A stretch of DNA of 64,000 nucleotides from Pseudomonadota bacterium (GTDB lineage Bacteria > Myxococcota_A > UBA796 > GCA-2862545), in NCBI GenBank assembly GCA_947505245.1, contig CANNIZ010000011.1:1-64000 (forward strand), written 5' to 3'. The notes beneath the pieces were generated by a model that worked only from the letters and a program-made list of their open reading frames with translations, ran no database searches and was not told where the DNA came from. A program made the position numbers and the translations under genes. This document shows, piece after piece, positions 63,636 to 64,000 of this stretch (position 1 is the stretch's first letter; every line of letters begins with the position of its first letter).

Positions 63636-64000
63636 ATGGCAAAGAAAATCACTGGCGAAATCAAGCTGCAGATCCCCGCGGGCGCGGCTCGTCCTGCTCC
63701 CCCGGTCGGTCCCGCGCTCGGCCAGGCAGGCGTGAACATCAAGGCGTTCTGCGACGAGTTCAACACGCGCACCAAAGAGCAGATGAAGGACGGGCTCATC
63801 ATCCCTGTCGTCATCACGGTCTACTCGGACCGTAGCTTCACGTTCGTCACCAAGACGCCTCCGGTCGCGCCCCTGCTGTTCAAGGCGGCCAAGATCGAGA
63901 AGGGCTCTGGCGAGCCGAATCGCAAGAAGGTCGGCCAGGTCACGATGAAGCAGGTGGAAGAGATCGCGAAGCTCAAGCTTCAGGATCTCAACTGCACCAC
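63636..64000 (+). CDS. rplK: 50S ribosomal protein L11, 3' end cut by window edge
   Basis: The first 121 codons of L11, which forms the GTPase-associated centre with L10/L12 and binds the 23S rRNA thiostrepton loop. It reads '[35 protein letters not shown]', a typical L11 N-terminus, and continues to the C-terminal domain ('[29 protein letters not shown]'). Sixty bases after nusG. rplA is expected next. Confidence 0.96.
   Translation, partial: MAKKITGEIKLQIPAGAARPAPPVGPALGQAGVNIKAFCDEFNTRTKEQMKDGLIIPVVITVYSDRSFTFVTKTPPVAPLLFKAAKIEKGSGEPNRKKVGQVTMKQVEEIAKLKLQDLNCT

Overview
The window is high-GC, very gene-dense bacterial chromosome. Many genes abut or overlap by 1-4 bases and GTG or TTG starts are common. 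The content points to Myxococcota (the former deltaproteobacterial myxobacteria and relatives). It includes an ElbD-type ether-lipid enzyme, many secreted Cys-rich or DxDGDG lipoproteins, a cytosolic-type Ser/Thr kinase with a C-terminal membrane anchor, an extra Hsp70 paralogue, clostripain-like and M81 hydrolases, and GlyQ and GlyS as separate subunits. The exact lineage cannot be fixed from the sequence alone.

Layout. 1-7460 (minus) is an operon resembling the Myxococcus xanthus elb (ether lipid) cluster: HAD phosphatase, LarA-like protein, a four-domain acyl reductase/ligase/carrier/acyltransferase, and an epimerase cut by the window edge. 7480-13683 (minus) encodes a 2067-residue lipoprotein built of four beta-helix modules. 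13746-16227 (plus) holds a secreted/membrane protein and a membrane-anchored kinase. 16249-19733 (minus) is ugd-lepA-small membrane protein. 19849-26517 holds rpsT, a convergent hydrolase, tdk and a translationally coupled string of lipoproteins. 26507-28260 (minus) is a zinc alcohol dehydrogenase and a conserved unknown. 28402-36151 (plus) is a housekeeping block: an Hsp70 paralogue, trmJ, murA, dnaG and rpoD.

36283-38216 is a small defence island: an AbiE-type toxin-antitoxin pair and the decayed C-terminal nuclease end of a McrC protein. 38249-40790 (minus) encodes an unknown protein and two secreted lipid/ester hydrolases. 40873-47031 (plus) encodes MscS, a convincing sphingosine-1-phosphate lyase, an M81 (MlrC-like) metallohydrolase and a ceramidase-like protein, which together suggest sphingolipid turnover. 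47039-48872 (minus) has a clostripain-like lipoprotein and a secreted protein made of nine CxxA[FY]GxxxC decapeptides. 48953-52584 (plus) has a fused Fe-S/molybdenum hydroxylase and a b561-like cytochrome. 52599-60896 has mutH, glyQ-glyS, mgtE, a CbpA-type DnaJ, a site-2 protease and an RqcH-like NFACT protein. 60932-64000 has a secreted unknown, four tRNAs (Thr-Tyr-Gly-Thr), then secE, nusG and rplK, the classic translation/transcription neighbourhood but without tuf between the tRNAs and secE.

The strongest candidates for undescribed biology are the nine-decapeptide Cys-rich protein (48303-48872), the Hsp70 whose lid is replaced by a charged linker and amphipathic tail (28402-30231), the elb-like operon with a LarA-like member, and the AbiE pair whose likely promoter/operator lies inside a dead mcrC gene. 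There is no CRISPR array, rRNA gene or intact insertion sequence. No intergenic stretch exceeds about 300 bases except 37897-38248, which holds the mcrC remnant and the AbiE control region.
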